Below, one piece after another: positions 16,847 to 24,453 of a stretch of DNA of 64,000 nt. The position numbers and the translations under genes are program-made. Each line of letters opens with the position of its first letter. The stretch's first letter is position 1. The notes beneath the pieces are model-generated. The model was not told the origin of the DNA, did not search any database, and saw only the letters and a list, made by a program, of their open reading frames with translations. Source of the stretch: Pseudomonas ovata (GTDB lineage: Bacteria; Pseudomonadota; Gammaproteobacteria; Pseudomonadales; Pseudomonadaceae); NCBI RefSeq assembly GCF_003131185.1, contig NZ_QFFU01000004.1, positions 186,001 to 250,000 of the forward strand, read 5' to 3'.

Positions 16847-17283
16847 TTAGATAGCCGGCCATGAAATAGCGTCAGAGCTCAACCATGCTATTCGGTCCGA
16901 CTTAACCAGAGGATTTTTAAAAAAATCTTCAACTGCCAGCCATGCTTTTTTGGGTTGTATAAAAGAACCCGCAGGAACAAATTGGTCGTCCCCAAAGTCT
17001 TCAACATGATTCATTTTCGGTTGATCACATATTGAGAAATATTCAGCCCCCCTGCGCTCACCAGCAGCTCTAAAGTTGTACCTAACAGAAACACCGAGTT
17101 CTTTGTTCTCCAACACGGCCAGCTCAGACTTGTCACCTTTATCACTGACAAAGCTAAAAACCCCATCACCGCCCCCTTTCTGCCACATCGAAGGCTGATA
17201 GTTTAAAAAAAGTCGGCATAAAACTGCAGCTTTGGATTTTCATCCACATCTTGATCCAGGAAAATACATTTGAATTCAGACAT
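16847..17283 (-). CDS. Imm1-like immunity protein with a T7 frameshift
   Basis: The ATG at 17283 (MSEFKCIFLDQD) runs 26 codons into TTT TTT TAA, while the rest of the protein continues in the -1 frame from seven T at 17205-17211. One extra T would give a continuous protein of about 145 aa. The second half (EYFSICDQPKMNHVEDFGDD, VPAGSFIQPKKAWLAVEDFF, DRIAWLSSD) has the layout of Imm1 immunity proteins, which neutralise toxins of contact-dependent or Rhs-type systems. No intact toxin gene is adjacent. Low GC and island context indicate transfer. It may be decayed, slippage-decoded, or misassembled at the homopolymer. Confidence 0.6.
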
Positions 17284-17400
17284 GCCAACCTCTACCGTGC
17301 CCTGGAGTTAACCGTAACTTTTTCGCCATTTTCAATCACCCCATTGATAACATCAATCTTCATCTCATGCATAAGTTCAGGTAGAGACTGTTTGCAGGTG

Positions 17401-17455
17401 ATCGCATCTGGTTGGCTGATTCCCAGATCTTGGCTGCTAGCTGTTGCTTGTTCAC
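17401..17455 (-). pseudogene. Relic of an hsdM 5' end
   Basis: From GTG at 17455 the minus strand reads VNKQQLAAKIWESANQMRS, the hallmark N-terminus of another type I HsdM subgroup, and then loses similarity. Only about 19 codons survive, so a restriction system was once present in the second element. The fused downstream frame continues to a stop at 17292, just before the Imm1-like gene. Confidence 0.65.
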
Positions 17456-17760
17456 GGCGAGTACTTTTAGGGATTTGATCAGGCAAACCGGATGAAATGT
17501 TCGGCCTTGAGCAGGGCTGAGCCGGCAAAAGGATGAGATTTCAATAATGCGCCGAAGTATCGCACCCGCAAGGTGCCCATGAAAAGCTATGAGTACGGTT
17601 AGCGGGTGGATACCGTCCCAAACTGCAGATGGGCCAGAGTGTGTAAAAACGCTTCGTCAAAATTGAAGTGTGCACGTCTACGTTAAATCTGAAATTTATC
17701 GGCACCTCTGCAGATGTGGATTTCGCGTAGAAACGCGATTTCCAGTCCGATTTTGAGCAC

Positions 17761-17791
17761 CCGCTACATCTATGAGATCGCTCTGAAGCAC
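17761..17791 (+). pseudogene. Short integrase relic
   Basis: About 31 bases encoding RYIYEIA-KH repeat the relic integrase sequence at 16440-16470 with one inserted difference. It is a third trace of the same integrase, about 1.3 kb further on. The 17541-17760 interval before it contains TGTGTAAAAACGC-type sequence that resembles an insertion-sequence end, but no transposase. Confidence 0.6.
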
Positions 17792-17829
17792 AGTCCGACC
17801 CGGCCATGATGAGCGACAGCCCAGTCAAC

Positions 17830-18141
17830 TCAAACGCTGCCCTCACGCTCGATAACCAGAATCCGTGCTTCTCCACGCGGGTGCGCAACATGTTCACATC
17901 CAGCCCCTGCGTAAAACACGTCGCCAACCATCAGGGTTACGAGGTGCTCAATGCCCGACTCGCGATAATGCATATCTACCGTGCCGTCGAGGACTGCGAA
18001 CACTTCCTCACCATCATTGACATGCCACTTGTAGGGTTGGTCAGTCCAGTGAAGACGGACGGTGGTTCCATCCAGGTTGGCGATCTCGTCAGCCCCCCAA
18101 GCGCGCGTGGCGGTGAAGTCTTTGCTACGAATAACTCTCAT
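17830..18141 (-). CDS. Cupin-domain protein
   Basis: The 103-aa protein is a single cupin barrel: KWHVNDGEEVFAVLDGTVDM matches cupin motif 1 and VGDVFYAGAGCEHVAHP motif 2. Metal ligands would be the histidine of KWHV, a glutamate of GEE and the histidine of CEHVA. Small cupins of this kind serve as sugar isomerase-like, dioxygenase-like or binding proteins; the substrate is unknown. It stands alone, with higher GC than the Imm1-like gene. Confidence 0.8.
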   Translation of the reverse strand: MRVIRSKDFTATRAWGADEIANLDGTTVRLHWTDQPYKWHVNDGEEVFAVLDGTVDMHYRESGIEHLVTLMVGDVFYAGAGCEHVAHPRGEARILVIEREGSV

Positions 18142-18374
18142 CGGATTTCAGGTCTCGAGCAGGTGGTGATTTGTACCCTATCAGAATCTTTGACCCTCGA
18201 CTGCTGGACGAAAAGAAGACCTGGACTGAACGGGAGCTGATGGCTGCCTTCTTTTTCGTTAGGTTTTGTACGAAAGAATATTGCGACATACAACGGCCAG
18301 AAGCTGCCAGTCAGCGGCGTCGACTGCTACTCTCCGCCTTTCTGGATTCAGCGTTGCTTATAACCTGAGGTTGT

Positions 18375-18779
18375 ATGAATAACCAACTTGCCATTTTGAT
18401 AAGCGATTACCAGGCACGTGTTAGCACCGCTGTGGACATGATGCATCGGTCTGGCATCCCGCAGCCCTTGACCAATACAGATTGGGTGGGGACTGACATC
18501 CCTCAGCACGGAGAGCTAGAAGGCGGAGTTCGTTACTTCAAGCACGGCTATGGCTGCGCAGTCAGCCTCCCCACAGGTACAGTAGACTTTGACTTTGGGG
18601 CGCAGGGTGAGATCAATGGCTTCGACGCGTGGCGACTTGCCGGTTTTGCAGGCGACGCACTGCCGAAATACGGTTTTGCTGATGAGGATGCACTCATAGA
18701 GTGCTTCAAAGCAGAAGTTGCCGCCGGTTCTCTCGTGTATTCCGGGTACATTCTCTATTACCTGGCGGACGACACCTGA
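18375..18779 (+). CDS. DUF6896-like protein, possible immunity factor
   Basis: A 134-aa acidic soluble protein. The core GVRYFKHGYGCAVSLPTG, VDFDFGAQGEINGFDAWRL fits the DUF6896 pattern as I know it, a family often found among toxin-immunity genes. A TGAGG lies about eight bases before the ATG. No toxin neighbour is present. The 18142-18374 interval upstream has no gene and includes the motif CGGCCAGAAGC that recurs in this region. Function is unproven. Confidence 0.65.
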   Translation: MNNQLAILISDYQARVSTAVDMMHRSGIPQPLTNTDWVGTDIPQHGELEGGVRYFKHGYGCAVSLPTGTVDFDFGAQGEINGFDAWRLAGFAGDALPKYGFADEDALIECFKAEVAAGSLVYSGYILYYLADDT

Positions 18780-19235
18780 CACTGTCTGTCGACAGGGTCC
18801 GTTCTGGCCATGTATTAATTTCCCAGCCCAGAACGCCTGCCTGGAATAGCCGTCGGTCTGTAAGCATCGGCCGAAGGGCCCTGCTTTACCCTGGGTGTCT
18901 TCGCAGAGCGGTCTCGCCTTTGTTGAACCCGCAACGCGGAAGGCGCCCAGGGGGTGCTGTTGGTCGATGGCTGCCTTTAGCAAAAAGCTGCTATCGACCC
19001 AGGTTGTGTGAAACGGATTTGTCAGCACTTTGGAAGGTGCCGCAGATGATGTTCCCTCCTGCCATATCGTTCCCTATCGTGGCTTCGAAGCTTGGATTAG
19101 GCCGCTCGCGCTTACGTGTCTAACGTCGATTTTTTGCTGGTCTACGCCCGTTGCGAGCGACCAATTAATCCAAGGTTTGATGAACAATCCTGCGATTCTT
19201 TGACCTTATGGTGGTCGAGCTCGCGACGGGACCTT
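18780..19235. other. Stretch without a recognisable gene
   Basis: About 455 bp with several open frames but no start signal, motif or protein-like composition that I trust. Probably decayed element DNA. Confidence 0.45.
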
Positions 19236-19886
19236 TCAATCATTTCTTACCTGTTTGAGCCAATTCCAGAAAGGATCACTGGATTCATGCGCGTCCATGC
19301 TTGTTGTGCTTGAGATGATATCTGATGCGCGCGCCGGGACGCTGAGGCCAAGCGTGCGCTCCACGTACGCCCGCAATGCCCGAGGTGGTGCTGGGTAGTC
19401 ATCCTCTGCGTATTGCTGCTCGCGCAGTTCGGCCGGTGTTCTCGTAAACTCCTCTGGCCAGCAGTGCTCGTTGTAACCAATAGCCAGTAAGCGAAGCAGG
19501 TCTTGCGTGCTATTGGTCAAGACGCAGAGCATGACTGATCCCGAGCCCGAGCCAAGATGGACGATTCGCTGCTGATCGTGGTCGTCCAGCCACAACCCTG
19601 CCCACGATCCATCGCCACCCGTCCTGAGGAATATTGATAGCCGCTCGTTTACTCTGGGATCTTCGCAGGCCGTCCATTGAGCAGTATCGGCGGAGTCCGG
19701 AACGTGAAAGGCGGTGATAGCGCTGTTGTTGTATTCAGGTTCGGGATGCAACGTCATGTAGCGGCCCCCGGTCCTATAGTGGCGGACGCAGCCTAGGGCT
19801 TCCAGGAATTCCATGGCCTGTCGTAATACTGGAGGTACCGGATTGCTTGCCGGGAAGGCGGCCACTAACTCGTCGGTGAAGTTCAT
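19236..19886 (-). CDS. SUKH/SMI1-KNR4-like protein, probable immunity factor
   Basis: The ATG at 19886 (MNFTDELVAAFPAS) has AGGA seven bases upstream and is preferred over one 15 bases earlier. The 216-aa product shows a SUKH-like core: LLRLLAIGYNEHCWPEEF, PPRALRAYVERTLGLSVP and C-terminal DPFWNWLKQ. SUKH proteins commonly neutralise nuclease toxins of bacterial competition systems. It lies downstream of a small integrase and no toxin gene is visible, so it is an orphan candidate. The family call is from pattern only. Confidence 0.65.
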   Translation of the reverse strand: MNFTDELVAAFPASNPVPPVLRQAMEFLEALGCVRHYRTGGRYMTLHPEPEYNNSAITAFHVPDSADTAQWTACEDPRVNERLSIFLRTGGDGSWAGLWLDDHDQQRIVHLGSGSGSVMLCVLTNSTQDLLRLLAIGYNEHCWPEEFTRTPAELREQQYAEDDYPAPPRALRAYVERTLGLSVPARASDIISSTTSMDAHESSDPFWNWLKQVRND

Positions 19887-19988
19887 GTCTTTCCTGACCA
19901 TTGTCTTTAGCGATTACCGTGAATGAAGGTGGATTGCTAGGCCCGGAATAGATCGCCATGTGCCACCCAATGACCGCTTCTGGCCGGT

Positions 19989-20017
19989 TAGCGCCGGTCT
20001 GACTTCGACCGGCGCTA
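19989..20017. terminator. Perfect 11-bp hairpin after the small integrase
   Basis: TAGCGCCGGTC and GACCGGCGCTA flank a 7-base loop, eight bases beyond the integrase stop on the minus strand. There is no T run; it may act as a terminator or an mRNA 3' stabiliser. Confidence 0.5.
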
Positions 20018-20024
20018 CACATGG

Positions 20025-20645
20025 TTAAACCTCAGTCTGTTCCGCCATCTCCAAGGCGTCATCGACCTCAATCCCCAGATATCGAACAGTGCTCTCCAGC
20101 TTCGTATGGCCGAGCAGCAACTGAACCGCCCTCAGGTTCTTAGTCCTACGATAGATCAGTGATGCCTTTGTGCGTCTCATTGTGTGCGTGCCATACATGG
20201 CTGGATCAAGGCCAACGGCTTTCACCCAGCCTTTGACGATGCGAGCGTATTGACGTGTAGATAGATGGTCTGAAGTATGCAGCCGGCTAGGGAAAAGGTA
20301 GTCCTCGCTGCGTAACTGGGACCGATGTATCCAAGCCGCGAGAGCAGACCGTGTTTGCTCAGTGATTTCAAATTGCACAGGCCGCTGGGTTTTCTGCTGC
20401 ATCACTATAGCTCGTGATGAGACGTGCTCACCATGAGCGACATCGCGCACGCGGAGCGTGGTTAAGTCGCAGGCTCGGAGCTTGCTATCGATGGCCAGAT
20501 CGAAGAGAGCCAGATCTCGGGTTTTTTCCGCAATTTGAAGCCTTACTCGAATGGCCCAGATGTCTCTCAGTCGGAGTGGGGTTTTCTGCCCGACCAGTTT
20601 TCCTTTGTTCCAGGGCTGACGGATGCTGGTAGCAATGATGTGCAT
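20025..20645 (-). CDS. Small tyrosine recombinase
   Basis: The ATG at 20645 (MHIIATSIRQPWNKGK) has GGAGG seven bases upstream; an earlier frame start at 20711 lacks this. The 206-aa protein is a nearly bare catalytic domain: R in DSKLRACDLTTLRV, K in QQKTQRPV, HTMRR, LLGHTKLEST and the RYLG tyrosine. Proteins of this size occur on plasmids and genomic islands as resolvase- or transposition-type integrases. It is unrelated in sequence to the integrase at 2119, so it marks a separate mobile unit within the second island. Confidence 0.88.
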   Translation of the reverse strand: MHIIATSIRQPWNKGKLVGQKTPLRLRDIWAIRVRLQIAEKTRDLALFDLAIDSKLRACDLTTLRVRDVAHGEHVSSRAIVMQQKTQRPVQFEITEQTRSALAAWIHRSQLRSEDYLFPSRLHTSDHLSTRQYARIVKGWVKAVGLDPAMYGTHTMRRTKASLIYRRTKNLRAVQLLLGHTKLESTVRYLGIEVDDALEMAEQTEV

Positions 20646-20895
20646 GACAAGTCCTCCACGTGTGGAAGGACAAGGATGGCTAGTCGGAGCAGCTGTCGCT
20701 AATCGGCCCATAGCGGACGTTCAAAAAGGGCAGCTAACGCCCCAAAGAGGACGGTCGCAACAAGCAGCTTTCGGGCAAAAGCTGCTGGCTATCTGAGAGA
20801 GCCGATCCCCGTCGACAACCGATACTGGAGAGGCGGCCATCCCCTCGCACGGTGCAAGCGAACTTCGGCACCAAGGTGACCGCAGCCAGCAGCAC

Positions 20896-20926
20896 TTGAC
20901 TAACACTAGTACGTCACACTAGTATG
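20896..20926 (+). promoter_or_regulatory. Promoter with CACTAGTAYG direct repeats
   Basis: A TTGACT -35 box and TAGTAT -10 box are separated by 18 bases. Two copies of CACTAGTAYG (20904-20913 and 20917-20926), 13 bp apart, sit between and over the -10 box. This is the layout of an operator for autoregulation by the DNA-binding protein encoded just downstream. Confidence 0.55.
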
Positions 20927-20956
20927 ACACCATGTACATAAAACAGGTGCCTTGCC

Positions 20957-21433
20957 ATGAAAGAACTTCTAAACGCTATCACTAAGCTCGAAGTCCTCAC
21001 CCAGGACCAATACAGTCGCCGCTTTCCAGGTAAGACCACTGTTGGTGAAATTGTGCTCGGCATGGGAGATCTTGTGGAGGTCTTGCGCAAGGAGAATGGC
21101 CTAACGCGGGAAAAGATCTGCGAAATCGCAGACGTGTCTCCGGCTGGGCTCGATCGGTGGCGCAAAAACGGGTATGGCAGAAAAATAAACTGCGAAAAGC
21201 TCATTGACTATTGCGAGCAAAAAGTGCGCCCACTCAAAATCAACAATGAGGCTGTCATTTCTCCTAATGCCAGCGTGGCTGAAAGCCTGCGCTCGTGCAG
21301 TCCGGCGCAATTGGAGAAAGTTATTCAGGAGGCGTTGCAGTTAAGTCTCGGATTCCCCAATTCGCTCGTATGCACCATGGTAAAAATGGAAGCCGGCAGC
21401 GATGGTCACCGGCTTGAAATCCTAGTGCGCTAA
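20957..21433 (+). CDS. Helix-turn-helix protein, probable regulator
   Basis: The 158-aa product has an XRE-like helix-turn-helix at about residues 40-75 (DLVEVLRKENGLTREKICEI, SPAGLDRWRKNGYGRK). The C-terminal half is unassigned. Its promoter carries repeated CACTAGTA elements, which suggests self-regulation. It precedes the HExxH protein gene on the same strand with a gap of about 295 bp; a regulator plus metallopeptidase pairing would resemble ImmR/ImmA, but this is inference. Confidence 0.7.
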   Translation: MKELLNAITKLEVLTQDQYSRRFPGKTTVGEIVLGMGDLVEVLRKENGLTREKICEIADVSPAGLDRWRKNGYGRKINCEKLIDYCEQKVRPLKINNEAVISPNASVAESLRSCSPAQLEKVIQEALQLSLGFPNSLVCTMVKMEAGSDGHRLEILVR

Positions 21434-21727
21434 TCTTGTGCGAATCGCGCCAGAGCTTCATTACCAAATTATTGAGCACCTGGCCATTAGCAGCTCTTTT
21501 CGAAGTGTTCCAATGAGCCGATAGCTGTCCTCTGCAATGGGGCATCCGCGACCCACTCCTACCGAGTCATTGCGGCCATTCGAAGATGTCCGGCCAAAAG
21601 CGGACGTTTCAAGAGAGTATAGGTCTCTAATACATCAAAGCCAATTCAATCATGCAGCTGCGCGCGGCGATCAAATCAACTCGGCTCCAGCTCTATCACC
21701 GAGCCCGTAAAAAATTGTAGGAATGCA
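21434..21727. other. Leader region of the HExxH protein gene
   Basis: No gene is seen. It contains GTCCG-GCCAAAAG-CGGAC (about 21588-21605), a small hairpin matching a motif repeated elsewhere in this island (20703, 19971, 18291). Confidence 0.45.
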
Positions 21728-23137
21728 ATGGACTCCTTTCTTAATGCAACACTGGGTACGTTTTTCACCCCTCGGATGGAAGTGCGCCTTTTCGATAAGG
21801 TGGAGAAATTTACAGCGGAAGCCGCAACGACCGGGAGCGTACTGACATATTTCCATGAACACGTCCATTACTTCCAGACACTGTTCACAGGTTACGGCCA
21901 CATTCAATGGAGTAGCTATAGGCAGGCTTCCGGCTTCATGCGTCGTAAATGGGAAGAGATGTGGCCCGTCATGGGCGGGCCGAGGATTCCCCTAGCCAAC
22001 TGCAATACGAGACTGGACGTACATCAGTACGCTCGCTACCTCTACCTAGTGTTCTCGGAGCAGAATAAGATGAGCCAAGCTCGGTTCATCACTATCCCCG
22101 GTGCTAAGACAGTTGACGCTTTGAAACTGACACTTATCGAGCAACCGTGGAAAATTAACCCTGAGATCGCGACAGCCCAGGGACCACGAGAGCTGTGTAC
22201 CAAGGACATATTGGAAGGCCACGCCTTTTTCCTTGAACGCTCTTTCGGAAATCAGATCCTCTCAATGCCGCAGGACGTCGCATGGGACAGATCAGATGTT
22301 TCTGATGTTTACACCGCGGCATACGATTGGTTTGTGGGGCGTTGCGGAGAGTCCGCCCGCGAGCTATTCCCTATTCTGTGCGATCTTTCTTTGCAGATAA
22401 GTTGGGAGCCATTGATCCCTTCTACAGTTGAGGAATGGCAGGCATCGAACCCCTCATGGCGTTTCTATTCGCTAACCGAGGCGTTAGCAGCTGCGCCAGA
22501 GATCATCATGGATATGGACGGGGGGTGGCAAAAACGCTATGTGGCATTCTGCGATCACTTGCTAGAAACCTGCCAATTTAAAGGGCTCAATCAGATTCTT
22601 TCCGAACGACTGCAAGCACTCATCAATCTTGAGCGACATCCTGGTATCTCGCCTGTGCAGCGCATCATGAAGAAAGCTTTGGAACTCAGAATCGAACAAC
22701 CTTGGATGTCGGCTTACCCAACCCGAACCCAAGATGAACTCATGAAGCTATTTAACGAGTTTCGCATTCCGGCGGTTCTAGTTGATGGGCGTTATCAATC
22801 ACAATCATTGTTAAACGACGACATGGTCACAGAGCTGATCGGAGAGCTGCACTACCAAGCGTTTAATGATCAGTTGCTCGGCAACCCCTCTGCGTTCGCA
22901 CGCGACACCAACAGCATCGAATGTGGTTTCTCGAAATTTGGGGTTCACAACGGATGCCCCTTCCAGGTGAGCGGAGAATGCATTGGACGGTTTGATCCTA
23001 GGGAGGGTCTACCAATACCTCTGTCACATGATGCTGCTGGGAACATTGACGGATGTACGTTTGGAGCGCAATTCCAATACTCAGGAATCCGCGTTGAAGA
23101 TCTGCAAGTGGACTATGGCGCGCGGTTTGGCACTTAA
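21728..23137 (+). CDS. Unknown protein with HExxH zinc motif and four C-terminal cysteines
   Basis: This 469-aa product matches no family I can name. It has HEHVHYFQ at residues 43-50, an HExxH zinc-binding motif, and a downstream ILEGHAFFLE (E163 and E170), which could supply the third ligand as in gluzincin-type peptidases. Near the C-terminus C399, C410, C418 and C443 (NGCPF, GECIG, DGCTFG) could bind zinc or an iron-sulfur cluster. There is no signal peptide or membrane segment, so it is cytosolic. A clear terminator follows. The gene is monocistronic, below host GC, and lies behind a DNA-binding regulator. A metallopeptidase role is plausible but unproven. Confidence 0.8.
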   Translation: MDSFLNATLGTFFTPRMEVRLFDKVEKFTAEAATTGSVLTYFHEHVHYFQTLFTGYGHIQWSSYRQASGFMRRKWEEMWPVMGGPRIPLANCNTRLDVHQYARYLYLVFSEQNKMSQARFITIPGAKTVDALKLTLIEQPWKINPEIATAQGPRELCTKDILEGHAFFLERSFGNQILSMPQDVAWDRSDVSDVYTAAYDWFVGRCGESARELFPILCDLSLQISWEPLIPSTVEEWQASNPSWRFYSLTEALAAAPEIIMDMDGGWQKRYVAFCDHLLETCQFKGLNQILSERLQALINLERHPGISPVQRIMKKALELRIEQPWMSAYPTRTQDELMKLFNEFRIPAVLVDGRYQSQSLLNDDMVTELIGELHYQAFNDQLLGNPSAFARDTNSIECGFSKFGVHNGCPFQVSGECIGRFDPREGLPIPLSHDAAGNIDGCTFGAQFQYSGIRVEDLQVDYGARFGT

Positions 23138-23164
23138 ATTCGGTGCCTCAGGGAAATCAGCGAA

Positions 23165-23190
23165 GGTCGCCTCAGTAGGCGACCCTTTTC
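23165..23190 (+). terminator. Rho-independent terminator of the HExxH gene
   Basis: An 8-bp perfect stem GGTCGCCT/AGGCGACC with loop CAGT, followed by CTTTTC, 27 bases after the stop codon. Confidence 0.85.
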
Positions 23191-23207
23191 TTTGGTTTAA
23201 ATCGGCG

Positions 23208-23555
23208 TCAGCCAGTACGAGCCTGCGGCGAAGACAAGTCGCTGGTCAGCGCAGGTTGAAGACGCAGTGCCATATGTTTGGCGCAGCGGCCATCGACCAG
23301 CTCAGTAGGGGCGTACACCGGAGTCATTTCACAAAATGCGGCGCCTGCATGTACTAGCAGCGACTCATCGTCGCAGGCGCTGCACAGCACAAGTCCCGCA
23401 AGGCGAGCGCATTCGGCGCAGACGACGATATGCTCGATCGGATCGTGATCGTGCGTATGCGAAACCTCAATGTGTGTAGCGTGATGATCCCAAGAGTGGG
23501 CACAGCGTATGGTGGCGGCTGATTCGTACTCAGCCGAAGTAATGCGGGTAGTCAT
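23208..23555 (-). CDS. Cysteine/histidine-rich hypothetical protein
   Basis: The 115-aa product carries several potential metal-binding groups: CAHSWDHHATH, HTHDHD, CAECARLAG, CSACDDE and GRCAKH. GAGGAAGGG precedes the ATG by about seven bases. It may be a small zinc-binding protein. No family is recognised. It is on the same strand as the GyrA-arm protein gene, 54 bp downstream of it, so the two could be co-transcribed. Confidence 0.65.
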   Translation of the reverse strand: MTTRITSAEYESAATIRCAHSWDHHATHIEVSHTHDHDPIEHIVVCAECARLAGLVLCSACDDESLLVHAGAAFCEMTPVYAPTELVDGRCAKHMALRLQPALTSDLSSPQARTG

Positions 23556-23609
23556 GATTGACCCTTCCTCTAAAAAAAGATGTCGGACGTCTTTTTGAAG
23601 CGGCGGGTG

Positions 23610-24122
23610 TTACCGGAGCCTATGTCGGAAGTCACTGAGTTCTGGACCGTAGGCGAAGAGAGGTATTCGGTTGCAAGCGATCTCAGCAGCTTTACTGAGA
23701 CTCATGAAGGTGAGGGCAGCTAATTGTAGGCGATTGATGGCAATGGCTGCTGAAAGGCGGTGCGCAAAGCTTGTGAAAAGCGACATCCCTCTATGCGATA
23801 ACTCACGGAGAGTCTTCACTGCTTCGCTGTCAGGCAGCGCTCTACCTATGATTACGCTCATCGCGTAATCCAGATAGCTTTGCTTAAGCTCGTCCTCGAT
23901 ATTGACTGGGAGGATTTCGTAGCGGAGGCCTTCGAGTCCTACGTGATTGTTAGCCTCTACCGCAACATGCGCTTCGTCGATCAGCCGACTGATCCTGTCT
24001 TCATGAACATGCGCTTCCAGCAGCGCAATCTCGCGAGCTACCTCCTTTTCGCCCCAGGACTCAGCCGGAGAAGCATAAGCGCTCTCCTCTAGGGCTGTGG
24101 TGTTGGGTTTAGGGCGGTTCAT
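23610..24122 (-). CDS. Unknown protein containing a copy of the GyrA N-terminal arm
   Basis: Residues 69-98 of this 170-aa protein ([13 protein letters not shown] then [17 protein letters not shown]) match residues of the N-terminal arm of Pseudomonas DNA gyrase A at all but one position, to my recollection of that protein (V to I). Flanks are unrelated to gyrase: a charged helical N-terminal part with [14 protein letters not shown] and [20 protein letters not shown], and a C-terminal helical part with [22 protein letters not shown]. In gyrase this arm contacts GyrB and precedes the DNA-gate domain. The codons used here (for example GAGGACGAGCTTAAGCAAAG) are not the GC-ending set expected for host gyrA, so a recent gyrA copy is unlikely. 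The gene may encode a gyrase-binding decoy or modulator; that is inference. The start has only a weak ribosome-binding site. Confidence 0.7.
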   Translation of the reverse strand: MNRPKPNTTALEESAYASPAESWGEKEVAREIALLEAHVHEDRISRLIDEAHVAVEANNHVGLEGLRYEILPVNIEDELKQSYLDYAMSVIIGRALPDSEAVKTLRELSHRGMSLFTSFAHRLSAAIAINRLQLAALTFMSLSKAAEIACNRIPLFAYGPELSDFRHRLR

Positions 24123-24247
24123 GGTTACGTCTACCTATGGTAGGTGGTGTCGCAGCTCATGCTGCTGCCTCCAATATATGCTCCATAGAGAGGCCAATTC
24201 AACCCATTAAATTGCTGCTTCTAGCCGTCAGGTGCCCTTCCTGAAGG

Positions 24248-24448
24248 TCAGCAGTGGGTCGAATCCAGTCGTTCAACGACACCCAGCCTGCTCGTCAAGT
24301 CGAATTCAAACGGACGGTCAAGTCCGCGCAGTGATGTATCAAGAGACAGGAAAAGCTCTCTGGTAGTTGAATCGGTGCGCAAGCCAGTAGCGGTAGCCTG
24401 AACGCGCTCACGCTGTTTACCTCCCCCCACCCCCGGCACCGTCAACAT
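24248..24448 (-). pseudogene. Relic of the 200-aa island gene
   Basis: The translated minus strand contains KQRERVQATATGLRTDSTT and ELFLSLDTS, close to the C-terminus of the intact gene at 4656-5258 (RQRERDQATATRLRTNSGA). The upstream 160 codons are absent. This places the far end of a second, related element here, next to core DNA starting with the LysR gene. Confidence 0.7.
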
Positions 24449-24453
24449 CCCCC

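Noticed and set aside
17600..17760. Possible insertion-sequence end with TGTGTAAAAACGC and CGCGTAGAAACGCG
   Set aside because: No transposase, no paired inverted repeat and no target duplication could be found; kept only as a remark.
18516..19028. Minus-strand frame of 170 codons
   Set aside because: Overlaps the DUF6896-like gene antisense and has no start signal or protein-like pattern.
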